Origin: DASPKW01 sp038244055
Lineage (GTDB): Bacteria > Planctomycetota > Phycisphaerae > Tepidisphaerales > Tepidisphaeraceae
Length of the DNA stretch: 35,497 nt
Direction of reading: 5' to 3'
Assembly (NCBI GenBank): GCA_038244055.1
Contig: JBBRTW010000012.1
Coordinates: 1-35,497 of the forward strand
The notes under the pieces are model-generated. The model saw only the letters and a program-made list of their open reading frames with translations, was not told the origin of the DNA and did not search any database. Of this stretch, positions 8,529-21,000 are shown one piece after another. The stretch's first letter is position 1; every line of letters begins with the position of its first letter. The position numbers and the translations under genes are program-made.

Positions 8529-8886
8529 GAGCCATCCTTTCACCATGAACCCGCAATCCAACGTCGCGGGTTCAAATGTAACACGCCGCTGTCCTGATCT
8601 TCAACGAATGGGTCCAAATATCGCGATTTGTCATGGCGTCGAAGTACGCCCTTTCATGATTTTGTTTCATCAATCCCATTAAATCCATTATTTTATCAAC
8701 TGGAAAACTTAGGCGTTTGCCCGCTTCGGTGCGCAGAATGCGCGCAGGCATGGGGTAGTGCGATAACGCAAGATTGAGCAGAGGCGACTGCCAAGCGGAG
8801 GTTTTCCATCGTCCCATGCCGTAAATGCCCCCCAGTTCAAGAATTATCGGCCAAAAAATGCCGACTGCGCGGCCAAGGGCGGGTAA
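8529..8886. other. gene-free gap, divergent leader region
   Basis: No convincing coding frame is seen in this 358-bp stretch between the divergent broken gene and the sigma-54 promoter. An AT-rich patch at about 8650-8712 (TTTTG, ATTAAATCC, ATTATTTTATC) stands out from the GC-rich surroundings. It lies 175-240 bp upstream of the sigma-54 site, where an enhancer-binding protein could act, but no palindrome typical of NtrC was found. Confidence 0.5.
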
Positions 8887-8900
8887 GGCACGGTACTTGC
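8887..8900 (+). promoter_or_regulatory. sigma-54 (RpoN) -24/-12 promoter
   Basis: GGCACG (8887-8892), four bases, then TTGC (8897-8900). The GG and GC doublets are separated by exactly 10 bases, which is the canonical sigma-54 geometry (consensus TGGCACG-N4-TTGC). Transcription would start near 8911-8913, at or just before the GTG at 8914. It faces a fragment resembling the N-terminus of an assimilatory nitrite reductase, a typical nitrogen-regulated target. Confidence 0.7.
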
Positions 8901-8913
8901 TTTGACATCCATC

Positions 8914-9047
8914 GTGACCCCCATCGATCAATCCACCTTCACCGAAGAACAAAAGCACTACCTCGACGGCTTCGTCGCCGGCGCGGGTCTTCGTCGCACC
9001 TTCAGTCTCCCCATGGCCCCGGCCGCCGCGCCCGCCGCCCCCGCCGA
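8914..9047 (+). pseudogene. N-terminal fragment resembling ferredoxin-nitrite reductase (NirA-like)
   Basis: From GTG 8914 the frame gives VTPIDQSTFTEEQKHYLDGF followed by VAGAGLRR and an Ala/Pro-rich linker. F-T-x-E-Q-K-x-Y-L-x-G-F-x-A-G resembles the short N-terminal helix of planctomycete NirA-like nitrite/sulfite reductases. The similarity ends after about 45 codons, at a GC-only low-complexity stretch (about 9010-9047). After that the sequence belongs to a PAS domain in a different frame. No siroheme or iron-sulfur cluster region follows anywhere in the window. A longer reading starts at TTG 8902, but the sigma-54 start site would exclude it. This is a truncated gene or a chimeric junction; the family call rests on memory of the motif only. 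Confidence 0.45.
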
Positions 9048-11738
9048 CATTCATCACAAGCTGGAACGACGAGGCCACGCGCATCTTGCGGTTCACCGAG
9101 GCCGAGGTGATGGGACGGCACTTCTCGGTCATCTTTACTGACGAAGACCAACGGGATGGCATCCCCGGGCACGAGCTTCGCACCGCCCTGAGCGACGGCC
9201 GGGCCGAAGACGAACGGTGGCACATCCGCAAGGGCGGCGAGCGGTTCTGGGCCCTGGGCATCGTGACGCCGATCCACGACGCCAACGGCAAGCACACCGG
9301 CTTCTCGAAAATTCTGCGGGACATGACCGACCGCAAGCGGGCCGAAGAGGCGATGACGGAGAGGGAGCGGCGGTTCCGGGCGCTGGCGACGGCCAGCGGG
9401 GCCGTCCTGTACCGGTTGAGCGCCGACTGGTCGGAGTTGCAGCCACTGGACGGCAAGGGGCTGATCCCGAGCAACGACGCGCCGATCAGGGGCTGGTTCG
9501 AGCGGAACGTCCCGCCCTGCGACCACGCGGCCGTCCGGGAGCGGATCGCCCACGCCGTCGCGACCAGGACCCCGTTCGAGATGGAGCACCGGGTCAACAG
9601 CCCGGACGGCTCGGTCGGCTGGACCTTCTCCCGCGCGGTTCCCCTGCTGGACGCCGGTGGCGCGATCACTGAGTGGGTCGGGGCGGCGAGCGACGTGACG
9701 GCGCGGAAGCAGGCCGAGGAGGGCCTTCGCCGCGCTCACGACACGTTCTACAGCCTGATCCAGAACAACCCCTTCGGCATCTACCTCGTGGACGGCGACT
9801 TTCGGCTGCGCGAGGTCAGCCTCGGGGCGCAGAAAGTATTCGCCGGTGTCCCGCGCCCGCTGCTCGGCCGGGACTTCGCCGAGGTGCTGCGGGCGATCTG
9901 GGCCGAGCCGTTCGCCAGCGAGGCGATCCGCCTGTTCCGCCACACGCTGGATACCGGCGAGCCGTATGCCTCCCCACGAACCGTCGAGCGTCGTCAGGAC
10001 ATCGAGGAGGTTGAGGCGTACGACTGGCGGATAGACCGGATCGCGCTTCCGGATGGGCGGTTCGGCGTCGTCTGCTACTTCTACGACCTGAGCGAGCGGC
10101 AGCGGTGGGAGGCGGCGCTGCGTACGAGCGAGGAGCGGCTCGCCTTCTCGATTGAGGCGGGCGACCTGGGCACCTTCTACTGCCCGATGCCGCTGGGCAC
10201 GATCATCTGGAACGACAAGTGCAAAGAACATTTCTGGCTGCCGCCTGACGCCGAGGTGACCTTCGACACCTTCTACGCGATCCTCCACCCCGACGACCGG
10301 GAACGGACGCGCCTGGCGGTGGAACAGGCCGTCTTCGAGCGACGGGCCTATGACATCGAGTACAGGACGGTGGCCCCGGACGGCCGGACCCGTTGGGTGC
10401 GTGCCAAGGGCAGGGCCTACTACGGGCAGGACGACCAGCCAACCCGGTTTGACGGCGTGGCGTTGGACATCACCGAGCAGAAACGGATCGAGGCCGAGCG
10501 TCAGACGCTGCTCGAACGCGAGCGAGCGGCACGAGCCGAGGCCGAGCAGGCGAGCCGCATGAAGGACGAGTTCCTCGCCACCCTCAGCCACGAACTCCGC
10601 ACGCCCTTGAACGCCATCCTCGGGTGGTCGCAAATCCTCCGGTCGAGCGGCCCCTCGGACTCCGAGGACATCCGACAGGGTCTGGAAACCATCGAGCGCA
10701 ACGCGCGGGCCCAGGCGGCGATCATCGAAGACCTGCTGGACATGAGCCGGATCATCTCGGGCAAAGTGCGGCTCGACGTGCAGCGGATCGACCTGCCGCC
10801 CGTGGTGCAGGCGGCGGTGGACACGGTGCGGCCAACGGCCGAGGCCAAGGGCGTGCGACTGCAAGTTGTCCTCGACCCGCTCGCGGGGCCGGTCAGCGGC
10901 GACCCGAACCGTCTCCAACAGGTGTTCTGGAACCTGCTGACCAACGCGGTCAAGTTCACGCCCAAGGGCGGGCGCGTGCAGGTCTTGCTCGAACGGGTGA
11001 ACTCGCACCTCGAAGTCAGCGTGATCGACACGGGGGGGGGGCATCACCCCGGACTTCCTGCCCTTCGTGTTCGACAGATTCCGGCAGTCGGACGCGACTA
11101 TGACCCGCAGGCACGGGGGGCTGGGCCTCGGGTTGGCCATCGTCAAGCAACTCGTGGAGATGCACGGCGGATCGATCCGCGCGCAGAGTCCGGGTATTGG
11201 GCAGGGCGCGACGTTCTCCGTGTCCCTACCGCTGACGGTAGTTCACCCGGAGACGGAGCAGACGCCGATTCGCCGCCATCCGAGCTCGCCGACTGTGCCC
11301 CTCTCACAGATCAACGGCGGCCAGATCGAGGGCCTGAAGGTGCTGGTGGTCGATGACGAGCCGGACGCGCGGGCGCTCGTAAAGCGCGTGCTGGAAGAAT
11401 GCAGGGCGCTCGTTATCGTCGCGGCGTCGGCGGCGGAAGCGTTCGAGCGACTGGTCGCCGAACGTCCCGACGTGCTGGTTTCGGATGTTGGCATGCCGGA
11501 GGAAGACGGCTTCTCGCTGATACGGCGAGTGAGGGCGCTGGGGCCGGAGCAGGGCGGCGACACGCCCGCCGTTGCCTTGACGGCTTACGCACGGGCCGAG
11601 GATCGGATGAACGCGGTGGCAGCCGGGTTCCAGCACCACGTCGCCAAGCCCGTCGAGCCAGGCGAACTTATCACGATGGTCGCGAGCCTCGCTCAGAAGG
11701 GAAAGTCGCCAACTCCGCATCCGTTACCCACAACATGA
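9048..11738 (+). pseudogene. multi-PAS hybrid histidine kinase with receiver, start missing and frameshifted
   Basis: Domain order is a PAS domain entered at FITSWNDEATRILRF (from 9050), three more PAS/PAC units (about 9355-9720, 9722-10120 and 10125-10500), HisKA with the phospho-acceptor His in LATLSHELRTPLNAI (about 10575-10620), HATPase_c with N-box NLLTNAVKFTP (about 10930-10965), and a C-terminal receiver (about 11335-11700) with acidic DDEPD, phospho-acceptor Asp in LVSDVGMPEEDG, and Lys in HVAKPVEP. It would autophosphorylate on His and pass phosphate to its own receiver. It has two defects. The first PAS lacks its start and follows a nitrite-reductase-like fragment in another frame. 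A run of ten G at 11032-11041, inside the ATPase G1 motif VIDTG, shifts the frame; removing one G restores GITPDFLPFVFDRFRQSDAT and the full receiver. If read without repair, a TTG at 9086 would give 756 residues ending at 11356. Confidence 0.8.
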
Positions 11739-11740
11739 GT

Positions 11741-11767
11741 GGCTCCGACAGATGAACTGTCGGGGCC
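11741..11767 (+). terminator. hairpin immediately after the kinase stop codon
   Basis: GGCTCCGACAG (11741-11751) pairs with CTGTCGGGGCC (11757-11767) around a 5-base loop, giving 11 pairs with one G-U. It begins 2 bp after the TGA at 11736-11738. The T tract is poor (GTTGTG). The rest of the gap to 12009 shows no gene. Confidence 0.6.
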
Positions 11768-11995
11768 GTTGTGCCTGCCACATTTCGTATGACATCGGTG
11801 TGATTTCCAGTTAATAGCGGAGCAAGAGCGCCTGCCGGTGAAGTGGGCGAGGTATGATTCGCGCAGACGTCCAACCTCTGTTCGTCGCGGGGTGAGATCC
11901 AGGGAGCAATCGCGGCGGCGCGATTCCACAACACCTCCGCGGGGCATGGTCTAGGGGCGGCAGCACAAGGCATACGCGCCGGTCGGCGCGGTGGC

Positions 11996-12000
11996 AGGAG
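11996..12000 (+). promoter_or_regulatory. ribosome binding site of the giant peptidase gene
   Basis: AGGAG lies 9 bases before the ATG at 12010. It fixes the start that places the L-E-T-R-V-M-L-S motif at residues 38-45. Confidence 0.6.
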
Positions 12001-12009
12001 CGAATTGCA

Positions 12010-15000
12010 ATGGACAATCGAAGCGCGGGCGGTGGGCGCAAGGCAAGCGGCGGCTTTCTCGCGCCTCAGACGGGCAGGTCGGCAAAATATCGCCAGACAT
12101 CGCGGGCGGCGGTGGAGTCGTTGGAGACGCGCGTCATGCTGTCGGCCGCATCTTTGCGCGCGTTGGCGCAGTCGAACCTGATCTCGTCGCCCCTGGGAAG
12201 CCAGACCTCCAATCCTTTCCGGCTCGCGGCGGGCGCTGTGGATTTGCCCGCCACGCTCTTGCCTCCTCAATTCCATCTCTCAGAAATGGGAAACGCCGGC
12301 AGGCGGACCCGCGCCGCGCTCGTTGCGGCGACGGTTTCGCCGCTGGATGTGGCGATGAGATACCTGGAGTCGAATGCGCGGAGCCTTGGCCTCACCGCGG
12401 CGGATGTCGCCGATCCACTGGTCACGGATCAATACACGGATACCGACACGGGCGTAACGCACATCTACCTCCGTCAGCGCATCAATGGGATTGAGGTGTC
12501 CGGAGCGGATGTTTCCGTTCATGTGATGCGCGACGGGCAAATCCTCTCGATGGCGGGGGGATTCGTTCCGGACATGGCGGGGCGGATCGCATCGGCCGGC
12601 GCCGCATCGCGCGGATTGACGCGGGGGACTCCCCTGGCGGGCGCCGATCAGGCGCTGGCGGCGGCCGCGAGCCGCATCGGTTTCCCGCTTCTTTCGGCGC
12701 CAGTGCGCAGGTCGTCCCTGCGGCGAATCGGCCGGGCGCATCCGATCTTTTCAACCCCGGGCGCATCGCTGGATGATGTAACCGGCAAGCTCACCTATGT
12801 CTGGACCGGGACGAGCGTTCGACTGGCGTGGGAACTGGTCGTGCGGACGCCCGATGGACAGCACTGGTACAACCTCGCCATGGATGCCGATGATCCCACG
12901 CGCATCCATTGGGGTAACGACTGGGTGGAGCATGCGGCCGCCACTTACACCGTCTACCCGCCACCCATCAAGAACCCGATGGATGGCGCACGTCAGGTCA
13001 TTTCAGACCCGGCCGATCCCGCCTACTCTCCTTTCGGCTGGCATGACACCAACGGCAGCGCGGGCGCGGAGTACACCGACACGCGCGGCAATAACGCATT
13101 TGCCCAGGAGGACGCGGATGCCAACAATTCGGGCGGATATCGTCCCTCGGGCGGCGCTGACTCGAGCGCGCTGGCGTTTAACGCGCCCGTGGACCTGACG
13201 CAATCGCCCGCAACCTACCGCGATGCCGCGATCACCAATCTGTTTTACTGGACCAATCTCCTCCACGATGTCCACGCCGAGTACGGGTTCACCGAGTTGG
13301 CCGGCAACTTTCAGATGACCAATTACACCGGCAACGGATTGGGAAATGATGCCGTCCAGGCCGATGCGCAAGACGGCTCCGGCTCCAACAATGCGAACAT
13401 GGCGACGCCGGCCGATGGAAGCGCGCCGCGTTTGCAGATGTATCTGTGGAACAAGACCTCTCCCAGTCGCGATGGGGATTTCGACAACATGATCATCGCC
13501 CATGAGTACGGGCACGGCGTGTCCAACCGCCTGACCGGCGGCCCCGCCAACGCCAACGCGCTCAGCGCCCTGCAATCCGCGGCCATGGGCGAGGGGTGGA
13601 GCGACTGGTGGGGACTGATGTTCGCGCTGAGGCCGACTGACCTGAAATCCGGGTCGTACCCGGTCGGAACCTACGTTAACAACAACAGCACCGGTATCCG
13701 CCGCTACCCGTACGCGTACGATATGGCGGTCGATCCGCTGACGTATAAGGCGTTCAAAACGAGCAGCGAGCCGCACGATGCAGGCGAAATCTGGGCGTCA
13801 ACGCTCCTGGACATGACCTGGCTCCTGATCGATCGCTACGGGTTCGACACCGACTGGCAGCATGGATTTGACCCGGCCAACGCCGCGCGGGATGGGGGAA
13901 ACAACCTGGCGCTCAAGCTCGTGATGGATGGGCTGAAGATCCAGCCGGCCAATCCGTCGATGCTCGCGGCCCGCGATGCCATTCTCGCCGCGGATCAGGC
14001 GCTGACCGGCGGCGCAAATAAAGGTTTGATCTGGACGGCGTTCGCGCGGCGCGGAATGGGGGCGACGGCATCGGATGGAGGCAGCGCATCGTCTTCCAAT
14101 GTTGTCGAGGCGTTCGATATCCCGGCCGCGTATCTCAAGCCGCGGGCCTCCGGCGTCACCCCGCCGGCGGCGCAAATCACTCCCATTACGCAAATCGGCG
14201 TCACGTTTACCAAGCCGATGGATCCTTCGACTTTCTCGGTCGCCTCCGATGTCGTTTCATTCACCAGCCCAACGGGAGCGAACCTGCTGGGACAGATCGC
14301 CTCGACATCGTGGCTCAGTGCCAATACCACCCTTCAGTTCAACTTTGCCAGCCCGCTGGCGGAGGATGGCGTCTACACGCTCGTGCTCGGCCCCGACATC
14401 CGCTCGGCCGATGATGGCACGGCGATGGACCAGGATGTCGATGGAATCGCCGGCGAGCCGATCGACGACCGGTATTCGGCAAAGTTCGTGTTCGACGCCG
14501 TGCAACTGGCGGTGACCGCGACGAACCCGACCAACGGGAGCATGTTGACTGTTCCGATCACCGCGATCACCCTGGATTTCAACGAGGCCGTGGCGGCATC
14601 GACCATCGGATCGGATGATCTGACACTGTCGCGCGGGACCGTCACCGGCGCGACGGCGGTTGATGCGGACACGGTCCGCTATACGATCGCGGGCGTGACG
14701 GGCGATGGGGATCTGACGTACACGCTGGCGGCCGGGGCATTGACGGATGTGAATGGCCGGCCCGGGGCAATCTATAACGGGTCGTACATTGTCGAGGGGG
14801 GAACCCTGCCGTACCCGTCGGTTTTCTCGCCCCAGTCGCCCACCGGCGGCCGGATTTACTATGCGCAATATACGACCACGCTGGGATTCGCGGGGGATGT
14901 CGATGGCTTCACGATCAGTCTCGATGCGGGGCAACTTCTGGGCGTGGGAGTTGATCCGTCCGCCACAGTGCAGGGGAGACTGGAAATCCTCGGGCCCAAC

Positions 15001-18000
15001 GGTGAGTCGATCGGCGTCGCAACCGCGGCCCAGGCAGGAGCGGGGCTGGCCCTGAACACCGTGATCAATATCGCCGGCACGTATACCATCGCCGTCACAG
15101 GATTGGGCGGGACGATCGGAACCGCCAAACTCGATGTGCGCCTTAACTCGGCCTACGAGACCGAAGGCCGCGGCGGACCGTCAAACAACACGACCGCCGG
15201 CGCGCAGAACCTCGATGGCTTGTTTGTCACACTGGCGCCGGGGGTCGAGCAGGCGGGCGTGACAGGGCAGGCGGCCAGTTCATCGGAGGCGGAGATCTTC
15301 TCCTTCTCGGGGGTCGCTGGACAGACGGTGACATTGGCCACGAACCTCACTTCAGTCGGAGTATCCCTTCTGGATTCATCGGGCACGGAAATCGGCCGCA
15401 GTTCGACGGGACCCACCAATGTCGGACAGGCGCTGTCGAACATCGTGCTGCCGGCGACGGGAACCTATTACGCGAAATTGACGGGCACCACCTCGGTGTA
15501 CACGTTGTACGTCGGCCGAAACCTCTCGATCGAATCGGAGGCGAATGCAACGGTGGCAACGGCAACGCGACTGGATTCGGCCCTTGTCGCGGGGAATCGA
15601 TCGGTGGCGGGAAACCTGTCCGCGTCAACCGACAAAGACCTGTTCTCGATTCCGGTTCTGGCGGGACAGGCGATTCACCTTTTCACGATGACGCCCGGTG
15701 ATGGCCCGAACACGCCGACCAACTTCCTGGACGGGCGCATTCGAATTCTCGACGCCGCGGGAACGCTGCTGGCTTCGGATGACAATTCCGCATTGGATGG
15801 CCGCAATGCCGACCTGTCGTATTCCCCGGCGGCCGATGGGCTGCTGTATGTTGAAGTCTCGACGGTCTCCGCGTCTTCGGCGAGCAATACCGGGAATTAC
15901 ATCCTTACCGTAAGCGGCTCGGCGGCCACGGGCTTCGCGCCGATGACCGTGGCCGCAATCACCCCGACCGACGCCAAGCGCGTTGCGGCGGCCCCAACGA
16001 CGGCGACCGTGGATTTCACGGATCGGCTTCTGCTGACATCGGTGCAGGCGTCGGACCTGACTTTAGACGGGGTGCCGGCCACAGCGGTGACCATTGTCGA
16101 TACCGATACGCTCACATTTACACTTCCCACCGGAGTGGCGCCGGGGAACCACACCCTGGCCATCGCGGCGGGAGCCGTCACAGACGTGCATGGGGCGGGC
16201 GTGGCGGCATTTTCATCATCGTTTTTTCTGGATACGACGGGTCCGCGGGTCATCGCCACGACCCTTCAGCAGAACGCGGTGATACCCACGGGAGCGTATT
16301 CGATTGCGATCACATTCGACGAGCCGATGCTGACGACGGCCGACAAATACGATGCGGATATGACGATCGTTCTCGGTTCGAGCGCATCCTACCTCGACGC
16401 CAATACGCTTACCTGGGATGCCACGAGCACCGTGGTAACGATCGGCTTCTCAAGCCTGACCGCCGGCAGAGGCACGCTCACGCTCGATTCGGGCTCCTAC
16501 GCATTCGCCGACGCCGCCGGAAACACCCTCGATGGCGAGACCAACGCAACCACCTGGCCGATTCCGGGCGGACGATCCGGCAATGGAATCGCGGGGGGGA
16601 ATTTCGTCACACGCTGCGACATCGATGCCGCGGCGGCAACCGCGCTGCCGGCGACTGTATCTTTGGGCATGCCGGGCTCACTGGCCTTCCAGAGTTCGAC
16701 TTCCGCGGTCATCCAAAGCGCCGTTGACACCGACTATTTCACGATAACCCTCGATGCCGGACAAACTTTGTCCGCCTTTGCCGATCCCGATGCGCTGCTG
16801 CGCCCGCGCATCGAGATCATCGATCCCAATGGAACTTCACTTGGGGTGAACACGGCCCTGGTGGCCGGCGCTGATGCGCTGCTTCAAAACCTGCCGGCGA
16901 CGGTCGCGGGCACCTATACCCTCGCCGTGTCCGGCGCGAATTCGACAATCGGAACGGCAAAGATTCAGGTCCTTCTCAACAGTCAGTTGGAAGCTGAGGC
17001 ACACGATGGGGCATTTAACGACACGCCGGCGACCGCTGAACAATTGGTTCCCAGCGTGCTGCCACTGGATTCAATGGGCGCGCTGGCGGGCGCAACCTGG
17101 GCAAGCGTATACGGGGTTACGGAAAACTCCGCCTCGGACTATTACGCCCTGGGCCTTAAGGCGGGGGACTGGCTGACTCTCACGCTGAGCAATGGATATT
17201 CGGCGTTTTCACTGTTTGACCCCTCGGGAAACCTGATCGCCAACAGCGTCACGGCAAGTTACAGCGGCAACTATGATTCGATCATTCGTGACATGCCGAT
17301 CCCGGCCGATGGCCAGTACACGGTGCGGGTCAATTATCAATACCCGGGAACCGTCTATCTCCTGGCGGCCTTGATCAATGCCGATGCGGATGCCGAGAAA
17401 AATGGGACCGTCGCCACGGCAAACCCGGTGCTTACACCCGCCGCGGGAGGGCGGCAGGTGGTCGCGGGGGCCATCGAAAGCTCGTCCGATGTCGACATCT
17501 ATCGAGTTTTCGCGCCGGCGGGAACGCCCGTCACGCTAACCAGCTTTACCCCAGGAGACGGTGCCAACCAGCCGGCCAACATTTTCAACCCAATTCTCAA
17601 GGTGCTCGATGCCGCGGGCGCGGTGCTGGCCCAGAACGATAATTCCGCGCCCGATGGGCGCAATGCCCTCCTGACTTACACACCCGCGGCGGACCAGGTG
17701 TTCTATATCTCGATCGCGCAGTCAGGGGGAGGCTCGACAAACGTCGGCAACTATTTCATCGCGATCGATGGTGCAACGCCATCGCCGCCTGCGTTCACGG
17801 CGACGCCGACGGTTGCGGACGGCGCGCGAGTGGCGAGCCTGTCTTCACTGGTCATCAACCTCAGCGATACCGTCGATGCGCGCACTGCGACGCCGGCCGA
17901 CTTCCTGATCGACGGACTGCCTTCGGGGACGATCGCGCTGGCATCGAGCGGACAGAGCTTTACGGTGAACCCAGCCGCCTCCCTGGCGCCGGGGCTCCAC

Positions 18001-21000
18001 ACCTTGAGCATTGCGGCGGGGGCGTTTGCGGATCTCCGTGGTTTGGGTGTCGATCCACTCTCCATCGCGTTCACGATTGATAATGTCGCCCCGCGGGTCA
18101 TCGGGTCATCGGTTCAATCCGGCGACAGGATCCCGGCGGGAACTCTCGCGTACACGGTCACATTCGATGAGCCCATGGCAGCGACAACCTCATCGGCCTA
18201 TTCGCTGGTCGGCAATGTGCTGGGCACTTCTTACGCGGCCGCATCGGCCGTCTGGAACACAGACAAGACCGCGTTGACATTGTCGTATTCCAGCCTGCTG
18301 GAGGACCGTTATACGCTGACGCTCTCGCCCACAACAACAACGTTTCGGGACCTCGCGGGGAACGCGCTGGATGGCGAAACACCGCCGGGCGCCTGGCCCA
18401 TACCGACGGGGCGATCGGGCAACGGAGCCGCCGGTGGCGTATTCACATTTGCTTTTGATATGACGACCGCAGCGCCGTCCGCTCTGCCGACGCCGACGCC
18501 CGCGATCGCGCCGCGCGGGGATGGGCCGGTGTTCGAAACCTCCGGGGCCGGTGCCATCAGCTTTGGCGATGATACGGACCAGTTTACGATCGACCTGGCG
18601 GCGGGGCAGGTGGTGTCGGTTTTGTTAACCCCCGTACAGGCCGCCGCGACGCTGGCGGGCTCCGTTACGATTGCCGGGCCGGCGATGAATATCCTGGCTT
18701 CGGGAACGGGCAGCGTCGGGCAGGCGATTGCGGTGCAGCCGATCTCCATCGCCGCCGCCGGGCGCTACACCATCACGGTGGCGGGCGCGGCCGGATCCAT
18801 CGGCAGATACAATCTCAAGCTGACGCTGAACGCGATGCGCGAGGGCGAGGATGTCGGCGCGCCGATTGACGATACGCCCGGCGCGGCGCAGGCGCTGGAT
18901 TCGGCCTTCGTCGATATTGCGGCGGGTGTTCGCCAGGCTACGGTCATCGGCGCTCTTGATGTGATCGACGGGCCGCTGCCGGCCGAGGTCGAGCCGAACA
19001 ATTCCGTCAGCGCCGCCAACTCGGCCCTGACTAATTTCAAGCCCAATTCGAGCACCAAGTACATCGTGACCGCGAGCGGTTCGATCGGCTCCAACTACGA
19101 GTACGACTACTACTACCTCGGGCAGTTTGACGTGGGCGATGTGGTTCGCGTGAGCGTCGCCGCGGCCGGATCCCAGCGCGGCACCTGGTCAGACCCCTAT
19201 GTGGCGTTGATGCTGGGGAGTAGCACTTACACATCGGATGACAACTCCGGTCCGGGCTCCGATGCCCTGATTCCGGGATGGTCGGTCACAACCGCCGGCG
19301 GGTACTACGTCAGGGTTTACAACTACTCCGCCTACACGAGCGGCACCTACGAACTGACCGTGACCGTCGACAACATCGGCGCGGCCCCGATCACCGGCGG
19401 CAACATCATCGGTGAAACCGAGCCGAACGATAACACGTCCATCGCGACCGATCTGTCGGCGAGTTGGCGAACGTTCAACTACATTTCAACCACAGCGGGT
19501 TCGGCGTCCGCGGCGGACCCCGATGTCTTCGCATATTACTTCAACGCCGGGGACCGGGTTTATTTCAATGATCCTGCCGTGCAGTTGAAGGGAACGCTGC
19601 CGCTGCGCCTCAAACTGACCAACGCGGCGGGGCAGTTGGTCGAATGGGATGATGGCACCGACCTGTCGGGAGCCGCCTCGTTGTTTGGAACGCGGATCGA
19701 CACAACGGGCCTGTATTACCTGACGCTCGATACCGCCAACGTCGCCTATGCGTACGCGCTCAGCGCGATGGTGGCCAGCGATTTCGCGCCGCTTCGCGCA
19801 GGCACGGGGTTGGACTACTACTCGATGGACCTCGCGGCCGGTGAGACGGTTTCCCTGGCGCTGGATGCGGGCACTTTAACCGCGCCGGCTTTCTCGCTGC
19901 TTTCGCCAGACGGGAAAGCACTCGTAAGCGCCTCCGCCGCTACCGGCAAGACGTCGATTCGCAATGTCCTGATTACCCAGGCCGGCCGATACCTCGTCCG
20001 CGTGACTTCAGGGCTGCCGTCGCCGTATGCGCTGTCCGTCACGCGCGGCGCGGATGTCGATGTGGAGCCGAATAATTCGGCGGCGCGGGCCGAGGTGATT
20101 TCCGCGAACGGTAAAGTATCGGGAAGCATGCAGCCTGTGCTGCCAGGACCCGTCGTGCAGGAGGGCTTTGAATCCGGCGTTCTCGGCCCGGCCTGGTCAA
20201 CCTACATCGCCGCACCGACCTACGGACGGGTCGCGGTGGGCAGTGCCTACGGGGCGGCCACCGGCACGATGGCCCTGATGACGGATAACAATTACTACAC
20301 CTATCCCTCAACCGTGAAGGAAGCGATCCTCACCGTCGACCTGAGGAGCGCGGTCGGGGCGAAACTGACATTCAATCAGTACAGCCGCTACGACAGCATC
20401 GAATCGCTGCCGACAACGCCGTACACCGGTCATGCCAATGCCGATGGCGTCAGTTATTCCGCGGACGGGACGACGTGGTATCCACTCTGGACGCCATCGG
20501 CCAATACCAGTGGAGCCTGGCTGCCGGTCTCGGTGGACCTGGGAGCGGCGGCGGCCGCGGCGGGCGTGCCCATCAGCTCGATCGCGCGAATCAAGTTTCA
20601 AGCTTACAGTTATGACACCGGCTACTACGGCGCGCGAGCGTGGGATGATGTCACCATCATGGCGGACATTCCCGGCGATGACTATTACGCGGTTGATCTG
20701 GCCGCGGGCGACCGGGTTACATTGACCACGGCCACCCCGGCATTCGCCGGCGGCTCGAGCTCGATCCCGGCGGCCGACCCCAGACTGGAGTTGCTCGGAC
20801 CGGCCGGCGGCGTTCTGGCGAGCGATGACAACTCGGCCGGAGATGGGCGAAATGCCCGCCTGGCGTGGACGGCGGCGGTCGCGGGGCGGTATTTCGTTCG
20901 CGCATCGACGGCAGCCGCCGGAAGCTACGTGCTCGATGTGGCGACCAAATCCACCATCCGCCCCGCTCCGGATCGACCGGCGCTGCGGCCCGGATTCGAC

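Noticed and set aside
8640..8886. NtrC-type enhancer site upstream of the sigma-54 promoter
   Set aside because: I looked for GCAC...GTGC dyads and found no convincing one.
9002..11146. 714-codon open frame on the minus strand
   Set aside because: It is antisense to the PAS/histidine kinase, which has conserved motifs in order; the minus product is Arg/Pro/Asp-rich without any domain, a usual shadow in GC-rich DNA.
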